Assembly (NCBI RefSeq): GCF_949987515.2
Contig: NC_082695.1
Span: forward strand, 85,893,604-85,957,603
Reading direction: 5' to 3'
Origin: Delphinus delphis
Taxonomy: Eukaryota > Chordata > Mammalia > Artiodactyla > Delphinidae
DNA length: 64,000 nt
A program made the position numbers and the translations under genes. The notes under the pieces were generated by a model. It was not told the DNA's origin. It searched no databases and saw only the letters and a program-made list of their open reading frames with translations. This document shows positions 35,560 through 46,000 of the stretch, piece after piece; position 1 is the stretch's first letter, and each line of letters begins with the position of its first letter.

Positions 35560-36340
35560 GTATTGAAAATTTAAAATATGATAGCAGTCTTTAAGAACTT
35601 AGTGAGTGGATGGAAAAATAAAATTGAGGAAATCTCAAAAGAGCAGAGCAAACACAAACACACACACAAGAAAATTGAGAGAACTAGGAAACCAGAGGAA
35701 AAGTTCAAGAGCTCCGACATCTGAGCAAATCTTCAATTCTAGAATGAAGGTCCAGGGAAACAAAATGAGAGTTGAAAGGAAATAAACCACAAAATATTTT
35801 TTTAAATGTCTTTGAATTAAAGGACATAAGTGTCCAGATTGAATGTGCCCACTTGGTGCCTAGCACTGTGGATGAGATCAGCCTCACCCCAAGACAATGT
35901 GTCATGAAATTCAGAAGAATGGGAACAGAGAAAATCCCCACACAGTTGCAGAAGGAGAACAACATGTGATTTATGCAGAGACCTAAGAATGAGAATGATA
36001 TTGGACTTTTCAATAGTAACTTGGGATGCTAAAAAAAATGGAGAAATACCTCAAATTACCAGGGGAAATTACTTCCAAGCCAGGGTTCTCTACTCATTAA
36101 ACTACTAATCAAGTATGAGATAAGAATAAAAACATTTTAAATCATGGAACATCTCGGAAGTAACACAATGGACTCAAGATACATCAAGCCATTTCAGTAA
36201 AGTGTTGACAATGTTAAAAAGTGCAAATATTAATTTTTTTAATGTGAACTAAAAAATAGCTTAAACAAACCATGTACTTAATTTATATTCTAAACTTAGC
36301 ATATAACATATCAAAACCAGTTGAAAATTCTACAAAAATA
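35560..36340 (+). repeat. L1/HAL1-type LINE remnant
   Basis: Blocks 'ctcaccccaagacaatgtgtcatgaaattcag', 'ggacttttcaatagtaacttgg' and 'gaaattacttccaagccagggttctctactc' follow the ORF1-end/3' region of L1M/HAL1 elements. Frames are broken. Confidence 0.6.
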
Positions 36341-36770
36341 AAAGAGAAAGAATTAAATAATCATCTCCCTTTTAAATATAGACTCAGGAAGTCTAAATGA
36401 AGCTTTGAAAAATGAAATTTTACATCTTTTTATAATAAGCATTCTTAACCAAGTAGGATTTATTCAAAGATTATAAGAAACTTCAATTATTGGAAATTTA
36501 TTAATGTAATGATCAGATCAGTAGGCCAATTAAAGATTCCATGGAGTCACACTAATATTGTTGGTAGAGCGCTTATGTTTTGGAAACTGTGGTCCACACT
36601 GCAAAACCTTAGGATTATGTGGAAAAAGGAAAAGTCAATTTCCTTTCGTGATGGTTTCACAAGATGCCAGGGGAGCAGGGGGAGCAGCAGTTGCAGTTTC
36701 CTTTGGATCTCGATTTTCAGAGGCTACGTAATGCACAAAGCAGGTTGCACTGGAAACTGAAAAGACAACT

Positions 36771-36955
36771 CTTTTTTTTTTAATTTTTATTTTGTATTGG
36801 AGTATAGTTGATTAACAATGCTGTGTTCGTTTCAGGTGTACAGCAAAGTGATTCAGTTATACATATACATGTAACTATTCTTTTTCAAATTCTTTTCCCT
36901 ACAGAATATTGAGCAGCGTTCCCTGTGCTGTACTCAGCTACATACACTTCTACTT
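36771..36955 (-). repeat. L1 3' end
   Basis: 'tattttgtattggagtatagttgattaac', 'caggtgtacagcaaagtgattcagttatac' and 'ttccctgtgctgtactc' are the complement of cetartiodactyl L1 3' sequence, with a T run at the left as its tail. Confidence 0.85.
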
Positions 36956-36999
36956 TAAACCTGGCATTTGTACTTCCCCAAAAGGAAAATTCTATTGGA

Positions 37000-37450
37000 C
37001 CAAAACTTAGAAGCAGTCAAGATGTCCTTCAGTAGGTGAATAGATAAATAAACTGCGATTCATCCAGACAATGGAATATTATTCAGTGATAAAAAGAAAT
37101 GAGCTATCAAGCCATGAAAAAATGTGGAGGAATCTTAAATGTAAATTAGGAAGTGAAAGAAGCCAATCTGAAAATGTTACGGAATGCATGATTCCAACTA
37201 TAAGACATGCTGGAAAATAAAAAACTAAAGAGACATTTAAACCTTCAGTGGTTGCCAGGGATTTGGGGCAGGGCGTGACTAGGCAAAGTTACAGAGGATT
37301 TTAGGGCAGTGCAAGTACTCCATATGACACTACATGATTGGATACAGGTCATTATACGTTTGTACCAACCCACAGAATGCACACCACTAAGAGTGAACCC
37401 TATGTCAACTACGGACGTCGGGTGATCATGACATATTAACATAGGTTCAG
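37000..37450 (+). repeat. L1 3' end
   Basis: 'caagatgtccttcagtaggtgaatagataaataaac', 'atggaatattattcagtgataaaaagaaatgagc' and 'gtggttgccagggatttgggg' are L1 ORF2-end and 3' region blocks, diverged and frame-broken. Confidence 0.85.
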
Positions 37451-37559
37451 TCTGGTGGGAGATGTTGATAACGGGGAAGTCGTGCTTGGGTGGGGATTGG
37501 GGGTGTGTGGTGGGTGTATGGGAAATTCCCCTCCCTCCTCAAACTCACACCCTGGTGAT

Positions 37560-38530
37560 AGTAGCCATTTCTCAGCTTTAAACACAATCTTCCAAACTTC
37601 CTAAACTTATGTGCCCTGCCCAGACCTCTCTCTTGAACACTAGACTTCCACTGAACTGCCACTTCAAAATCTCCACTCTCAGGACTAAAAGACATTTCAA
37701 ACTTGACTATCCAAAACAGAATTTCTGATCGCTCCCACTCCATGGCCCCAAAAAACCACATTCAACTCCACCACTTCCCTTTCTCCATCGTTCCAGGTGC
37801 CCAGGCCAAACAGACACGTGGGGCCAGTCTTGACCACTCCTTCCTGTATCACTTCACAACCAGTCCATCAGCAAAGAAACCCAGTCCCCTACATGTTCCA
37901 TACATACCAGCAACTAACCCCCTCTCACTGTCCCCCCTTCCATCATTCTTCCCCCTCAGCCTCTTAGTGTCCTTGACACAGAGGCCAGATCCTCTTGCAA
38001 AGCACAAGCGAAGCCTTCCAGTGGTGTACTTGACTCCTAACCCTCTTCTCTCTGTCCACACTTCCTCCCACTCCTGCCCTCATGCCTTCCTCTGGATACA
38101 TTCTCACTGTTTCATGAGTTTCCCCGGCAAGCGCCTCAGGGTCCTGTACTGGCTGTTCCCTCTGGTTGGAATGCCCTTCCCCAGGAAACTGCACATCCCA
38201 CGTCAAGCTCCTCCAGGTTTCTGGTCATTCTATCCAAATTGTAACTTGCTCCGTCATCCCTACACTCAAGATTCCCCTTCATACCCTGCTCTCTTTTCCA
38301 AATCATGCACCACCTTCTAGAATATGATATAATGTTTTCACTAGTGTTTTATTACTTATTATTTGGTGTATTATTTATTGTCTCTGCCACCCCATAAAAT
38401 GTAAATTCTATGAAGACAGTGATTTTCACCTTCATATTGTTTCCCCCCCCCCCCCGGAGAACCCCAAAGCATCTAGAATAGTGCCTGGCTCATAGGAGAT
38501 ACCCAACATCTGCTCAATGAATGAATGCAT
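37560..38530 (+). repeat. L2 LINE remnant, long 3' part
   Basis: About 1 kb of L2 3' region: 'cactccatggccccaaaa', 'ctgttccctctggttggaatgcccttccccag' type block near 38151, 'tgtaaattctatgaagacagtg' and 'agaatagtgcctggctcataggag', ending in 'caatgaatgaatgc'. A 205-codon open frame (37703-38320) lies wholly within it and reflects C-rich, stop-poor sequence. A run of 13 C occupies 38443-38455. Confidence 0.85.
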
Positions 38531-39169
38531 TTTCTGTCACTAGGGTTTGTATGTTAAGTCACAGTATTTTAATCATTTTAAGTACAAAAATTCTAGCAAG
38601 GGAGAATATTAATACTAGAAAAAAGCCTACCCAGGGTACATGAACTTGGAACTTGAAGAAGACGCTTCTGGTGGAAAGGATGATGTTATAGGACCAAGAT
38701 GGAAGAGTTTCCCAGCAGGCACCCCTGTGGGCTCAGCTAAGATGCTATGAGAGTAACGTGGTACATACCAATACCCTACACAATAACACACTATTGCATT
38801 GTGTTGTGTGGTATAGTATGTCATGGCACTGTGCTGTGTCATATTACTATTATGCTATATTTTTATGCTCTTGTAAAACTGGATATCTCTCCATTCTGGT
38901 TGTCTTTTATAGTCTTCTCACTTGGACATTCTATTTTCCTTACAGAGTCACTATCTTTGTGCCTTGTTTTCACTCATGTGTTTTTGCTTGTTTAGCCTTA
39001 ACAAATGTTAAAGCCAAAAGGTCCAGGTGTACCCAGCCAAAGTTATAGGCATTGACCAGAGCCCTGATGGAATGGACGAGGTCTCACCGAATGGTAGAGT
39101 CTTTGTAGCCTGATCCAGTGGGCTGATGTGAACACTTAACTTCTAAAAAGACTCCTTATTTATTTCTTG
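38531..39169. other. Unclassified stretch
   Basis: No repeat or exon recognised. Confidence 0.35.
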
Positions 39170-39290
39170 CCTGACTGTCAAAAGACATTCTGATTCTTCT
39201 TCTATAGGCCAGATACTAGGCTAATTGTTTGGGGACACAAAGAGAGATAAAATTATAGCTTCTGCCCTTTAACATGCAGATTTTCTTGTT
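39170..39290 (-). repeat. L2 LINE 3' fragment
   Basis: 'ggccagatactaggctaattgtttggggacacaaag' type sequence and 'agcttctgccctttaacatgcag' follow the complement of the L2 3' region. Diverged. Confidence 0.45.
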
Positions 39291-40239
39291 TCCAGACCAC
39301 AGCATATTAGGGACAGGAAATGCTGAGGGCAAGGAGAATGTGGGCAAACACCTCGACCTTAGGGAGAGGTGAAAGGGAAAGAACCTTTAAAAGCACACCC
39401 AATAAATAAGAAATCTCAGCTGTCTAGTGTCATTTGGTATAAAGGCAAATAACTAGACACACATGAAGTTTCTAGGTCATCACTGTATTTTATAACATAG
39501 ATAACAATAGTCATGAACCTATGTTCTGCACTCTGTTTAAGAGAGCAGGAATGAATAGAATATATTTTAAAAACAGTTCCACCTAAAATTATTTTAAAGT
39601 ATCTGGAAATTTCACAATGCTACTCTGTTTGAAAGGAGTACATTGCTTGAATGTGCCCCTTTTACTTTCGGATGTTTAATATCTTGATGACAAAGTTTCT
39701 AAATTATTTTGTCTTAAAAATCAACTCTCAAATTTTTCAAAAATTTCTGTTTCTGTTAAAACTTTTGAGCCAGTGGTTGAAGGAACCATTATAGTTAGAT
39801 CTTTTCTGTTTCCCAGAAGCGCCTTTCTAATTCACAAGCATTGACAATGTAAATTCACAACAAGAGTAATGCTTTTATGGTTGGAAAATGCAAAATGTTG
39901 TCAGCCAAATAGAGGGGTGACTCTGTTGGAGGATCTGTGAAATGTTTCACCCTATATGTTTTGGATGTTTATTTCTGAGACTATACTAGACATTAATCAG
40001 TTGAAAATAAACTGATCATCAACGGGTACGAGAGCTCCCTGCATCCAAGGGACACGTGTGAGCCTGCCGCTTTGAGGCTCAGGGTCTCAGGCGACTTCAC
40101 TGCAATTGGAGCCATGGGAAGTCCAGTCCTCGGTCCTGCCACAGTCACCTAACGCCATGTCCTCGCTCCTGGCGACACTTTGCACGGTGCAGGTACCACC
40201 TTCGTGCACATCACTCAGACATCGTCTGCTTCCACAGGG
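39291..40239. other. Unclassified stretch
   Basis: No repeat recognised. Composition shifts from AT-rich to mixed near 40020. Confidence 0.35.
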
Positions 40240-40930
40240 AAACCAGCATTAATAGCTCCGAAGCTGTTTGAACCATCTAAGAAGGTCAAAGTTGGGGTAA
40301 TTACAGTTATCCGACTGGTGTTCAGATGCTCTCACACTCCCAGATGGATCCGTAACGCACTCTCTGTGATGGAAATATCTCACATTATTCTTGTGTTGGC
40401 CAGCTTGCAGTGTCATTCCAGATGGCAAATACAAAAATAGCATGAAAAATTTCCTCCTGAAATACACTCTTTGAAAGTGTTCTGTTAGCCCGATAACAGA
40501 TACTCCAAGATGTTCCAACATTCCAATTCTAATGAACATAAGTGATGTGTCCTCCTCCCCTTCAAAAAAAAAATCCAGATATTAAAATGCTTCATTACAG
40601 CAAATTGCTGGTTGTTATTAATGTCATTACGGTTGTTTGCAAAAGCACTCTCTCCCACCCCTAAGGAAATACCCGATGCGTTTTTCCTAGAATCTGCATT
40701 CATTATGGTAGGAGGGTCTCCAGAGCAATGGAAACAAATGTAAAGGTCTTGGTGGTTAACACAAAAGTAGAACTGCTTAAATTTGATTACCTTGTTTAAT
40801 GAAGTGTCGCATTTATTTACAAGATGGCGTGATGAATCACATTACGGGTCCCGTAAATCAGCTTATAAAAATGGACAAATGATTCAATAAAATGATGCGT
40901 CTATGAATTTGAGATGAAGGGATTTGAACT
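40240..40930. promoter_or_regulatory. Candidate conserved noncoding element
   Basis: Repeat-free, balanced-complexity AT-rich sequence with several TAAT cores, among them TAATTA at 40298-40303 and the 'ttattaatgtcattacgg' type block near 40616. No homopolymer decay apart from one A run at 40564. The texture is that of vertebrate conserved noncoding elements near developmental genes. No alignment was possible, so this is inference. Confidence 0.25.
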
Positions 40931-41929
40931 CATTCTGATATTTCCCACATTAAAAAACAATGCTATTTTGGGGTCAGCCTGGGAATTAAACTCGATGGTT
41001 TGCTCCGTAAAATCTTTCACGTTCTTCTATCACTGAGACTCTGAGTTCTATCTTGGCCTCAATTTGCATCTTGCAGTGACTGGGAACTCTCCATCCCATC
41101 AGCCTTCCCAACATCACATCTGCAAAGCCAGCTCCATCATTATCCATGCAAGCCCAGCCCTCGGGCGCCCGCTGCTTCCACCGGGAAGGCAGAGAATCAC
41201 CGTGATGTCTGACAACTGGACAGAATTGCCAGGGGCACCGGCTACTCTTGTCTTAGTTTTTGTTTGTCTTTTTTTTTTTATCTGCCGGGTGGAAAACTAT
41301 GAGTAAGCCCTCAGATCACAGGGCAAATGCCCACATCTGCTTGGAGCAAATTCAAATCTATATCCACCATGGGCTGCACATGTAGAAAGAACAAACGAGA
41401 AGCGAAACAGTGGGGACTAGGTCTGGATGCTGTTGCCTCTTATCAAGGGTGTGACGGGCAGGGTCACTTACCTTCTTAAGCCCCTCCTCTCCCAGACCCC
41501 CACTCGGCCACAGCTACGGAGCCGCAGGAGGGGCAGGTGGTGTCACCTGGGTCTGGTCTGGACCCAGCATCTGTGCCCCGTTACTCAGTCCTTTGATTCC
41601 TGAACCTCGGTTCTTCAGGGGTGGATTGGGCTGAGGGATGAGGGACTGATAATTCCTCCAGTGGAACCAGGCTGAAAGAATCAAGGTGACAAGATCCGTG
41701 ACAGCACCCCAGGGTCGATACCATGCGATTCACACACTTCAGAACGGGACATCTTCTTTCCCAGAGTGAAAGCACGTGGCTCGGAGATGAAGGAAGGATA
41801 CGGGACCGTTATTTGGGTTATCGTTATTCACTACACTCCACGTGAGCAGGAAGCGTCGTGCTTTTCCAAGTTCATTTCCCGCAAGTAAACTAGGCCTGTA
41901 TTCATCAGATAGAATGAAACGGATTGCAA
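40931..41929. other. Unclassified stretch, moderate GC
   Basis: No repeat or exon supported. Confidence 0.35.
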
Positions 41930-42080
41930 GTTTGGGTTAGGAGACTTGGATTCATAAACCAGCTCTCTTATTCACTAACTGTGTGACCTGGGCCAACGAC
42001 TAGTCTGCTCACCTGTAAATGAGGGATACTGACACGGAACTTCCCAAGGTCACGGTGAAGGTTAAATGAGATTAGGAGCT
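41930..42080 (+). repeat. MIR SINE
   Basis: 'ttggattcataaaccagctctcttattcactaactgtgtgacctgggcc' type sequence, 'ctgctcacctgtaaatgagggatac' and 'gtgaaggttaaatgagat' follow MIR order. Confidence 0.8.
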
Positions 42081-42225
42081 CCCAGATGGCCTGATGCAGC
42101 TAATTACTGGAGAAATGGCTATTTCTTCTTTCCCTCCTTCTCTCTCCCCTCTCTGCTTTCTCCCCCGCTGGAATCTACGTAGGGTCTTTTTTTTTTTCTT
42201 TTTACCAGCACGCCAGTTGAAACAT

Positions 42226-42259
42226 ACACACACGCGCACACACACACACACACACACAC
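42226..42259. repeat. (CA)n microsatellite
   Basis: CA repeat with one CG-containing interruption (acacgcgcac). A T run lies just upstream at 42187-42197. Confidence 0.9.
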
Positions 42260-42299
42260 TCATACAACCTACATTTTTGTGTATAGTGCTCATGGTACA

Positions 42300-43090
42300 A
42301 TGAAAATTATTCTTTGTGAATTCTAATTAGCTATACTTTTAGTATATTTTGAGTGTGGGGCATAGGAAAAAAATGGGGTACTTAATTTAAGCTTTCAGGA
42401 AGATAGTTTACAGATCTCTTAACTTTCGTTACAAAAGGTAAATATAAGCCTTCAGATTCTGTCTTTCTGGATTTTCTCACCAAGCAAACAGATAACCTAA
42501 CCCTCGGTTCCCTGGGGCCTGGATGGAGAAAAAAATGGAAGAAAAAATTTGAAGTCATTTTGGCCTTTTAAATGAGATCAAAACCTACATTTTAAGTAGG
42601 GATTTGGGTAGGATTTTGGTGGAGTGAACCCACGGGAAAATTCACTGTGAACTGATTTTAGGTTGAAACATCTGATTATTTTAGATATCTTAATGATAAC
42701 GACAATAGTAAGAGAGGCACAAGTTCATTTTCAGACTCTATGGACCCTAGAGTACACTGAGGCATGACATGGGGTCAGGTCCACTTCACCTGGGGAACAT
42801 CACCCACCTGCCCACTCCTGCATCTCTGCTCTGGAACCAGAGTTCAGAAAAAGGGTGACGTTCCCAAGCCTTTTCAGAAGTTCATCGCTGTATCCATGAT
42901 GTAACTACTTTTTGGAATAACAAGAAGGCTTAGTAGCTTTTCTTGATCTCTTTGATAGCTTTTAAGTAACCACGTGCTGAGGTCTTTACTGTCTAAGCGA
43001 AAAACTAGGGAAATGTTCCCCCAATTTAGAAATCCATCCCTCCTCTTGTGCCTGAGAGAATATAGTTGACTCAGGCTGGAAGGAAATGAC
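42300..43090. other. Unclassified stretch
   Basis: No repeat or exon recognised. Leads into the CpG-rich segment. Confidence 0.35.
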
Positions 43091-43094
43091 TGAG

Positions 43095-43395
43095 ACGGGA
43101 GCTGGAGGTGTCTGGGAACCCGCAAGCAGCAGAGCTGCCTGTCCGGACCACACGTCTGCTCCCGGGCCGCCCCGCAGACCTACGAGCACAAGCTCCCAGT
43201 AATTGACACGCAGACCCGTGAGCAACACGTGTGTCCTCCACAGCCATGCCAGGCGGTGGGCGGGAGGGCGGCCGGAGCGCATCTCTGTGCGCGCAGGGCA
43301 CCGGCTGTGGGTGGGGCAGAGAGGGCCCCCGCGTCTGAACCGCAGCACGCCAGCCTCATCCGCGCGTTGCGCCCTTGAGTGACAGGTGTACACGG
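43095..43395. promoter_or_regulatory. Small CpG island
   Basis: My hand count finds about 27 CpG dinucleotides in roughly 300 bp at about 65% GC, an observed/expected ratio near 1, in an otherwise CpG-poor window. No SINE is recognised inside. CpG islands usually mark promoters or orphan regulatory islands. A 149-codon minus-strand frame (42986-43435) crosses it but has no recognisable domain and is expected in GC-rich DNA. Confidence 0.55.
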
Positions 43396-43749
43396 ACGCC
43401 GCATCGGCTGTCAATACATTATGAGACCATGGCACCTATCGCTCATCTCCAGGGAGCAGTGCTGCTTCGTTCTTCAGTATCAGACATGAAAGGAATAATT
43501 TCAGGTGCCAGAAAAGGATCCCTGATAACGGAAAACATTTCAGCGTTCATGCCCCGGAGTTTGCCCTGAAGCCATAGCTCTGATACGGTTGTTTCTTTTC
43601 TTTTCTTTTTTTTTTTTTCAGTCTCCTTCTTTATGCTTACAATTAATCCATGATTATCTACAATCTTTTGGCCTATAGGGTGCTAGTAGAAAAGAATCGG
43701 TTTCTTTCTTTAAAAAACAATCTCTTCTTATTTACTTGAACATCATATA

Positions 43750-43930
43750 TAGGAACATCTGTATAGTGGTTTACCATTTATAGAGAACTTTCGCACAGAG
43801 AACCTGACTGCAGTTCCCAGAGAACCCGATTTTAGTTCACTCAATCCTTACAATAAACATGTGAGGCGAGGATCACAAGATTACCTCTGCTCTGTAATGA
43901 ATAATATGAAACTCCGTTCAAAGGGACCGC
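43750..43930 (-). repeat. Possible MIR-family fragment
   Basis: 'ttcactcaatccttacaataaacatgtgaggcgaggatcac' type block resembles the complement of the MIR core, but the flanks do not match well. Confidence 0.35.
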
Positions 43931-44745
43931 TGAACACAGAATTATTCCCTGAAAAGTTCTTGACATCCGTCTGACAAAATTCTCCTGCCTTCTAACTTAT
44001 GGATTGAAACTAGCAAAGAAATGGGAGGATGGCTGGAAATGACTGAGGTGTCTGATGCTGTGTCCTGTTTTTGGTGAAGTTCTGTCCACGGTAACAAGAA
44101 CGATGGCAGGAAGTGGAACTCACTTCCTGCTCTGTTCTCCTCCTCAAAGCCTCCTCTTTTGTTGGAATCTGCTTTGTATCTAAGAATCCATGACAGACAG
44201 AAAGCAAATTTGCACAAATGAAGCATCAGCTTTGTGTCACAATCCCCCACTCGGTAGGGTTTGAAATGTATAAACATGCCTATTTATATCCAGGTTGTAG
44301 CCTCACTCTACCAGGCCCTTGTTCTTCATCAATGAAAATTAAAAGCCTCAAACTGTGGTGGCAAAGAAACCCAGAGCCCTCGCCCAGGAGCACCTTGGAT
44401 TCCGGAGACTCTGGGGTCAGTCGCTCCCCAGGGGAAGCGATCAGGTCAGGAACAGGGCACTTCCCAGGAGCAGCAGGTAGCTGACCGTCCCATCTGCTTC
44501 TGCATCCCCGGGCCTGTGATAACACCTCTACTCTGGTACCCAACTGATCGCGGGAGCTGGCAGTCCAGCAGAGGAGGAGGGTGCTGTGTGACCAGCAGGA
44601 CAGACTGCTAGGCCTTCCCGGGAAGAGGCAGCCAGGAGATGTGAAGTGGGGATACAGTTGTCTCAGGCGCCCAGAAAGCTGTCATGACTGCATTTGAACT
44701 GTGGACAGGAAAGAAGGGAAGTACTGGAATTTGGGAAAGTGAGGG
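43931..44745. other. Unclassified stretch between CpG-rich segments
   Basis: Moderate GC with overlapping chance frames on both strands. No family recognised. Confidence 0.35.
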
Positions 44746-44749
44746 TGGA

Positions 44750-44830
44750 GGCTCTTAGTCTCTGAGCGTTACCATTCCCAACTGTAAAATGGGCCTGTAA
44801 CCCTTATAATTCTGTGATTCTTCACTTTGG
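44750..44830 (+). repeat. MIR SINE 3' fragment
   Basis: 'cttagtctctgagcgttaccattcccaactgtaaaatgggcc' type block matches the MIR 3' half only. Confidence 0.5.
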
Positions 44831-44860
44831 CTATGATTCAGCCGTGGTGAATTGGGGAAG

Positions 44861-45210
44861 CAGCGCGTGATGAATGGGGGCCGATATCACCCCCGCCACA
44901 CCACCCCACCACTGCGCCCAGGAGCGCAGAGGCCCGAGAAGCCGAGCGCGCAGACGTGGTAACGCGGCCGGGCATTCCGCGCAAAGCGTGTAATGAGTCA
45001 TCGCATCAGGGTGCCCAGAGGAACTTTGCTCCTAAGCGCAGCTGGCTCTTGAGAGGATGTTTCATGACTCTCGCTGCTCCCAGGACTGGGCCCGGCCCTG
45101 CGCTGCGAGGTTGGGCCTGTGAGACAGCAGCTGAGGGGGAGGGAAGGCGCGGAAGACACCAAGGAGGCCTTGAGGGGCCAGGAGGAAGCCCCGCAGCCCC
45201 GGGAAGACGG
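44861..45210. promoter_or_regulatory. Small CpG island with AP-1/MAF-like site
   Basis: About 28 CpG in 350 bp at roughly 63% GC (observed/expected near 0.8, hand count). An exact TGAGTCA element lies at 44994-45000, in the context TGAGTCATCGCA. A strong donor-like AAG|GTGAGA sits 320 bp downstream (45526-45534). A plus-strand frame of 117 codons (44956-45309) crosses the island without any recognisable domain. Together with the island at 43.1 kb this is the best promoter candidate in the window. Confidence 0.5.
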
Positions 45211-45320
45211 GGAGCTCTTCTGTGGGTTGTGCAACATTTTCTCAAGCTTGTTAGACTCCGTTTATCCCAAGAGCAATTCCAACTAGACCTCGCTCTTCTG
45301 CAGTTCTAATGAGCGAGCAG

Positions 45321-45829
45321 AGCTGGGAGTGTTTTCACATTGTGGAAGCCAAGACAGGCCCGGCGTTGGGCATGAGGTTGGGGTCCTGGCAGGGTGACGC
45401 AGCAGCAGCTCATCTCCTGGAGAGACGAGGACTTGAGCCGCACCCTCAGCGGAGTCCAGCAAGCAGCCACGCGTCCCCCCCTGGGTCCCCCACCTCCTTC
45501 ATCCTGGGTCTCTCTCCAGGTCACTAAGGTGAGAAAGCGGGTGTTCTCTTTCCCTCATTCCTCTCTGCCCCCTTGTCAGCCCCCTCCCGGCCCTCTGCGC
45601 ACCCCATCCACCCTTCCCTCCCTCAATTTTCTGGGACTCTCCCTATTATCTTTTCTTTCAATTTTTAGCCTACTTTCATTTGGTCTTATAATTATTGGAG
45701 GGAGGAAGGACTTAGAACATTAGTTATTAATTAATACAAATTACATAAAATGTAATGATTAATTATCAACACAATTAATAACGTTTCAAATCTGCGTCAC
45801 TTGGAAAAATCTTGTGGAACAGAGTCAGT
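45321..45829. other. CT-rich then AT-rich unclassified stretch
   Basis: Pyrimidine-rich to 45660, then an AT-rich patch (45720-45785) with TTAATTAA-type sites and matching 10-bp inverted arms at 45723-45732 and 45773-45782. Confidence 0.4.
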
Positions 45830-46000
45830 ACAGGACGGCGATGAAGAGCTGTCTGCTTGGGGAGTAACCAGCTCCAGGACCTACTGTGTGACCTGGAGAA
45901 ACTTAGTTCCTTTGTTTGCAAACTGGGGACAGCAGTAGTGCCTGGCTCGCAGGGCTGATGGGCGGCTCAAATGCAAATGCACCAGGGCACTTGCAACAGG
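45830..46000 (+). repeat. MIR SINE
   Basis: 'aaccagctccaggacctactgtgtgacctggagaaactt' type block, 'tttgtttgcaaactggggacagcagtagtgcctggctc' type block in MIR order. Confidence 0.7.

Noticed and set aside
37703..38320. 205-codon open reading frame, among the longest in the window
   Set aside because: It lies entirely in an L2 3' region. The C-rich composition lowers stop frequency, and the translation is Pro/Ser/His-rich without any domain.
42986..43435. 149-codon minus-strand frame with several overlapping frames
   Set aside because: GC-rich CpG island DNA gives long frames in several phases at once. No domain, Kozak context or splice support.
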